A stretch of 9,497 bases of DNA, taken from NCBI GenBank assembly GCA_030692905.1, contig JAUYBT010000153.1:1-9497 (forward strand), in the 5' to 3' direction. The notes under the pieces were generated by a model, which searched no databases, was not told the DNA's origin, and was given only the letters and a program-made list of their open reading frames with translations. Source of the stretch: Bacteroidales bacterium (GTDB lineage Bacteria > Bacteroidota > Bacteroidia > Bacteroidales > VadinHA17). Made by a program: the position numbers and the translations under genes. This document shows, piece after piece, positions 6,398 through 9,497 of the stretch (positions are counted from its first letter, which is position 1; each line of letters starts with the position of its first letter).

Positions 6398-7705
6398 TTA
6401 TTTATTCTCTTCCCTGTCGCTGAATTTAAGCTTTCTGCTAAGTCTGCGAATTGCTGATTCAATACTCTGGTCGGGTTCAATTACGTTATATTCTCCCCAG
6501 AATTCCGGATCAGTAAATGAACTTACTTTTTCAGAAAACACATCCGTGTACCTGATCTTATCTTTCCCTGCAAATTTAATAACTTCCTGGTCAGTACGGT
6601 CAGTTACGGCTATTTCTGACATGGTAGTATAATAAGTGTTGAAGAGTTTTTTCTTCCAGTCAACCTTAAATCTGACTTCAGCCCTTGAGTAGGCAAAATA
6701 CCATTTACCATCCTGTTCACGGTATTTGGTCCTGTATGTTGCAACTTCCGGAGTTACTTCCATTCCAAGCGGCTTTTTCCTGATAAAAATTGATTTTGCT
6801 GCTTCTTTGTCTGAAAGGTTAAATCCAAACTCCACCTCAGTAATGGCATATGAATCAATTTCAATATACAGGCTACCCATAAACAACGGCATGTCTACCG
6901 AGGGTTTCTGAATGAAGTCAATAACATAATGAGGTTTGTTATCGATTTCAATAACACTTGTAAGAGAATAGTTGTAATACTCCATTGCTTCATTAGTCAG
7001 AACGGATTCGGAGTTTTTAGCAATATCAAGCTGCAAAACGCTTACCGGTCCCCCCTGAAGTTTAAACAATACTGTGTCCATTTTTTCAACATCAGAGCTT
7101 TTTCTTCCTTTATATATCCTGGCGCCGTCAAAGCGGATATCATTGGCATATGGTGCTTTGAATATCTCAACAACAGCTTCTCCAATAGATACATAGGTGC
7201 GGTTCTTTCTGATAGTCTCTCTGTAGAATGCTGTCATAAGGTTTGGTACCTCCGCATAGTTTTTTCCTATGTTATTGATAGCTTTTTTGACGATATCAAC
7301 AGGATCCAGAGGCTTTACAATAATCTCTTTGATAGGAATGGGCGCAGATTCCAGCGAAATAACATTTTTGTAACCATTATCCTTCATGTCACTAATCAGG
7401 ATAGTCTTATTTTTATATCCCAGAAAAGAGATTTCAAGATTTTTTGCAGTTACAGGTTCCCCGATTTTAAGAGTGAATTCTCCATCTATGTTTGTTACAA
7501 TTGCGACATTGGATTCCTTTACGGCAACTGTTGCAAACACCAGAGGCGTTCCATTTTCAGCATCAACGACTTTTCCTTTAATTGTGATAAAATTCTGCTG
7601 ATCGTTTTTCTTTTTGCTGAAAATATTCCCGGCAGATGCATTCTGGGCAGTGAAGGCCAACAGAAGCACTGCTGCAATAAGAGAAATGTGTTTAATAGTT
7701 TTCAT
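6398..7705 (-). CDS. Secreted carboxypeptidase-regulatory-like domain protein, paralogue of the operon's STN protein
   Basis: The 435-residue protein has a clear type I signal peptide (hydrophobic 8-20, predicted cleavage after ASA at about residue 25). Residues about 41-128 form a CpD-reg-like domain (ITIKGKVVDAENGTPLVFAT, then TNIDGEFTLKIG and LEISFLGYKNK). The rest, about 132-430, is a region of unknown function shared with the STN protein at 3280-4830: LMTAFYRETIRKNRT (156-170), VDMPLFMGSLYIEI, KKKLFNTYY and FTDPEFWGE correspond to matching blocks there. It lacks the STN domain and shows no transmembrane anchor or lipobox. The repeated 'G-x-x-Y-I ... EF' strands recall LolA-like lipoprotein-binding or DUF5686-type folds, but that is only a suspicion. 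It is the first gene of the sigma/anti-sigma operon, so it could be an output of the circuit, a co-receptor, or a competitor of the STN paralogue. Confidence 0.85.
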   Translation of the reverse strand: MKTIKHISLIAAVLLLAFTAQNASAGNIFSKKKNDQQNFITIKGKVVDAENGTPLVFATVAVKESNVAIVTNIDGEFTLKIGEPVTAKNLEISFLGYKNKTILISDMKDNGYKNVISLESAPIPIKEIIVKPLDPVDIVKKAINNIGKNYAEVPNLMTAFYRETIRKNRTYVSIGEAVVEIFKAPYANDIRFDGARIYKGRKSSDVEKMDTVLFKLQGGPVSVLQLDIAKNSESVLTNEAMEYYNYSLTSVIEIDNKPHYVIDFIQKPSVDMPLFMGSLYIEIDSYAITEVEFGFNLSDKEAAKSIFIRKKPLGMEVTPEVATYRTKYREQDGKWYFAYSRAEVRFKVDWKKKLFNTYYTTMSEIAVTDRTDQEVIKFAGKDKIRYTDVFSEKVSSFTDPEFWGEYNVIEPDQSIESAIRRLSRKLKFSDREENK

Positions 7706-7875
7706 GGCATTGATTTATTTAAGTTAATAATACTCTTCATTTAGTTTTCGAATACCGTATTCTTCTCATTTCAACACTATGACCATTAAGTTGATATTTT
7801 ACCCTATTATTGTTGTGATAAATATTAATATTTTCAGGAAAATTGTAAATTGTAACAAATTTAATCAGTAACAAA
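7706..7875. promoter_or_regulatory. Divergent intergenic region between the sigma/FecR operon and the acylase gene
   Basis: This AT-rich 170-bp gap must contain the promoters for both flanking genes. On the minus strand TAAATTTG (plus 7856-7863) matches TAnnTTTG exactly but has no -33 partner at normal spacing and would give a leader of about 140 nt. On the plus strand TATTATTG (7805-7812) is one mismatch from consensus, also without a good -33. A tandem duplication of AATTGTA lies at 7841-7854, followed by TGTAAC. No Shine-Dalgarno sequence precedes either start. I see no RNA gene and no small ORF worth calling here. Confidence 0.3.
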
Positions 7876-9459
7876 ATGAAGGCATTAAAAACCATTTTAA
7901 TCTCATTACTTGCAGTGGTAATAGTTGTTGTGATTGTTGGCTTGGTAATAGTTTCCGGAATAAAGCGCGGAGCCATACCTCAGTATAAAGGTGATCTGGT
8001 CGTACAAGGACTTGGTTCTGATGTTACTGTTTACAGAGATGAAAGAGGGATGCCTCATATTTATGCCGCCAATGAGCACGACCTCTACCTTTCCACAGGT
8101 TATGTGATGGCGCAGGAAAGGCTCTGGCAGATGGATCTTATCCGCCGTGCAACTACAGGACGATTATCTGAAATATTCGGAGAGACATATGTTAAGACCG
8201 ATTTGTTCTTGCGTAGTCTCGATATGACAACAAAATCAAAAATAATTCTCAGTAACGAGGATACTTCAACACTGAAATGTTTGAAGGCTTATGCAGATGG
8301 TGTAAATGCTTATATTTCTGTTACAGGCAAAAAACTTCCTCCCGAGTTCAGGATACTTGGTTACAAACCTGACCCATGGAAACTTGAAGACATGGTTAAT
8401 ATTATCGGTTATATGGGTTGGGATCTTGCTTCGGGGAATTTATCTGCCGATATTTTCAATTACAGACTTTTTCAGAAATTTGGATATAAAAGGGCTAGTT
8501 CTTTAATTCCTGACAACAAGGCGGTAACCACAACTGCTTTTCCCGATTTCAAACTCAGTGATACAGCACTTAAAGATGCTCAGGACTTTATTTCTTCAAC
8601 AGAAAAATTAGAAGCATTAGGGATAGTTGCATTTTCAGGAAGTAACAACTGGGCTGTCAGTGGAAAAAGAACTGAAACCGGTAAACCTCTTTTTTCAAAT
8701 GACATGCATCTTGGACTCAATGCTCCGGGTATATGGATTCAGATGCATCAGGTAATACCGGGGAAACTTAATGTAACCGGTGTTGCTGTTCCGGGAGAAC
8801 CTTTTATTGTTGCGGGGCATAATGAAAAAATTGCCTGGGGACTGGCAAACCTGATGGTCGATGACATAGATCTTTTTACTGAAAAAATAAATCCTGACAA
8901 CGAAAACCAGTATTATTTCAATAATGGATGGAAGAACATGGTAGTGAGGGAAGAGATTATAAAAATAAAAGGAGGTAAGGCGGATACCCTTAAGATCAGT
9001 TTTACCCACAGGGGGCCCGTAGTTTCAGAATTCAGAGGGATTAATGATGCCAATTTGAGCATGAGATGGTCGGGCTATGATCAGAGTGATGAGTTAAAAG
9101 GAGCTTATAAAAGTATCAGAGCTTCAAATTGGGATGAGATCAGAACAGCTATAAGTTTTTTCAGGTCTATAAGACAGAAATTTGCCTATGCTGATGTCGA
9201 GGGGAATATCGGCCTGAATACAGGTGGAGGAATACCTGTCCGGAAAGGCTATGGTTCATTTATCAGAAATGGTGATACCGATGAATTTGACTGGAAAGGG
9301 TATGTGCCTTTTGATCAGCTCCCATCAAGCTATAATCCTGAAAATGGATATATTTCCTCTGCCAACAACAAAACTGTCAGCAACGACTACCCTTATTATA
9401 TTTCAGTCCGCTTTTACCCTCCTTTCAGGATTCGCAGGATAAGGCAGCTGCTGGATTAG
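7876..9459 (+). CDS. Penicillin-acylase-family N-terminal-nucleophile hydrolase, prematurely terminated
   Basis: The 527 codons before the stop encode the amino-terminal two thirds of a penicillin acylase/acyl-homoserine-lactone acylase-like Ntn hydrolase; relatives usually have about 750-820 residues. Residues about 7-28 form a single N-terminal membrane anchor, placing the enzyme in the periplasm. The alpha-chain region includes VYRDERGMPHIYA (52-64) and GYVMAQERLWQMDLIRR (75-91). Autoproteolysis would occur before Ser256 in FSGSNNWAVSG, making Ser256 the nucleophile of the beta chain. PLFSNDMHLGL (271-281) and SSANNKT (494-500) are further family signatures, the latter carrying the likely oxyanion Asn. 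The frame ends at TAG 9457-9459, yet downstream codons still look like the same protein, so the full-length enzyme is not made unless the stop is an error or is read through. The beta chain would lack roughly half its length. The substrate is not predictable; an amide or N-acyl compound is expected for the family. Confidence 0.85.
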   Translation: MKALKTILISLLAVVIVVVIVGLVIVSGIKRGAIPQYKGDLVVQGLGSDVTVYRDERGMPHIYAANEHDLYLSTGYVMAQERLWQMDLIRRATTGRLSEIFGETYVKTDLFLRSLDMTTKSKIILSNEDTSTLKCLKAYADGVNAYISVTGKKLPPEFRILGYKPDPWKLEDMVNIIGYMGWDLASGNLSADIFNYRLFQKFGYKRASSLIPDNKAVTTTAFPDFKLSDTALKDAQDFISSTEKLEALGIVAFSGSNNWAVSGKRTETGKPLFSNDMHLGLNAPGIWIQMHQVIPGKLNVTGVAVPGEPFIVAGHNEKIAWGLANLMVDDIDLFTEKINPDNENQYYFNNGWKNMVVREEIIKIKGGKADTLKISFTHRGPVVSEFRGINDANLSMRWSGYDQSDELKGAYKSIRASNWDEIRTAISFFRSIRQKFAYADVEGNIGLNTGGGIPVRKGYGSFIRNGDTDEFDWKGYVPFDQLPSSYNPENGYISSANNKTVSNDYPYYISVRFYPPFRIRRIRQLLD

Positions 9460-9497
9460 AAGGAAAAATTCGGAATTGAGGATTTTAAAAGGATGGT
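9460..9497 (+). pseudogene. In-frame continuation of the penicillin-acylase gene beyond the TAG, cut by the window end
   Basis: Reading on in the same frame after the TAG gives KEKFGIEDFKRM, with the last two bases GT beginning the next codon. This is the kind of segment expected after RIRQLLD in penicillin-acylase-family proteins, where a charged residue commonly fills the position of the stop. A single substitution of GAG, AAG or CAG to TAG would explain it; no frameshift is needed. The remainder of the gene lies outside the window. Confidence 0.65.

Noticed and set aside
6929..7744. Plus-strand open frame of 271 codons opposite the CpD-reg gene
   Set aside because: It is antisense to a gene with clear signal peptide and domain motifs; its translation is rich in Cys, Phe, Asn and Ile with no recognisable motif, as expected of a shadow frame.
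7737..7976. Minus-strand open frame of 79 codons upstream of the CpD-reg gene
   Set aside because: It overlaps the start and membrane anchor of the acylase gene; its Thr/Ile-rich beginning is the reverse of the Val-rich anchor codons, and it resembles no known leader peptide.

Overview
The window looks like chromosomal DNA from a member of the Bacteroidota, probably an environmental Bacteroidales- or Marinilabiliales-like lineage. The evidence is the AT-rich sequence, an ECF sigma/FecR pair of the Bacteroidota type (the anti-sigma has a C-terminal DUF4974-like region), two carboxypeptidase-regulatory-like (CpD-reg) envelope proteins, upstream boxes matching the Bacteroidota TAnnTTTG -7 consensus, weak or absent Shine-Dalgarno sequences, and a tRNA without an encoded CCA end. 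The exact taxon cannot be fixed from the sequence alone.

Layout, left to right. (1) 33-116, minus: tRNA-Leu(CAA). (2) 181-2100, minus: dxs, the first enzyme of the MEP isoprenoid pathway; its last codons run into a 14-bp-period tandem repeat. (3) About 2101-2261: a divergent promoter region with an 8-bp GC-rich inverted repeat. (4) 2262-3275, plus: a lipoprotein with a long coiled coil and a C-terminal OmpA peptidoglycan-binding domain. (5) 3280-7705, minus: a compact four-gene cluster, in transcription order a secreted CpD-reg protein, an ECF sigma factor, a FecR-type anti-sigma factor, and a secreted STN + CpD-reg protein. Spacings are 14 bp, a 1-bp overlap (TAATG) and 15 bp, so it is almost certainly one operon. 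(6) 7876 to the window end, plus: a membrane-anchored penicillin-acylase-family Ntn hydrolase interrupted by an in-frame TAG at 9457-9459, with recognisable coding sequence continuing in the same frame.

The most interesting part is the four-gene cluster. In classical FecI/FecR/FecA signalling the periplasmic STN domain belongs to an outer-membrane TonB-dependent transporter. Here the only STN domain sits in a 516-residue protein too short for a plug and 22-strand barrel. It instead carries a CpD-reg domain and a ~300-residue C-terminal region of unknown function, and a paralogue of that region is encoded at the other end of the same operon without an STN domain. The arrangement suggests a trans-envelope signalling circuit whose sensor is not a TonB-dependent transporter; this is an inference from architecture.

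No gene-free stretch exceeds 300 bases. The largest gaps, about 160-170 bp before the OmpA-like gene and before the acylase gene, are described below. I saw no CRISPR array, insertion sequence, integrase or phage gene.
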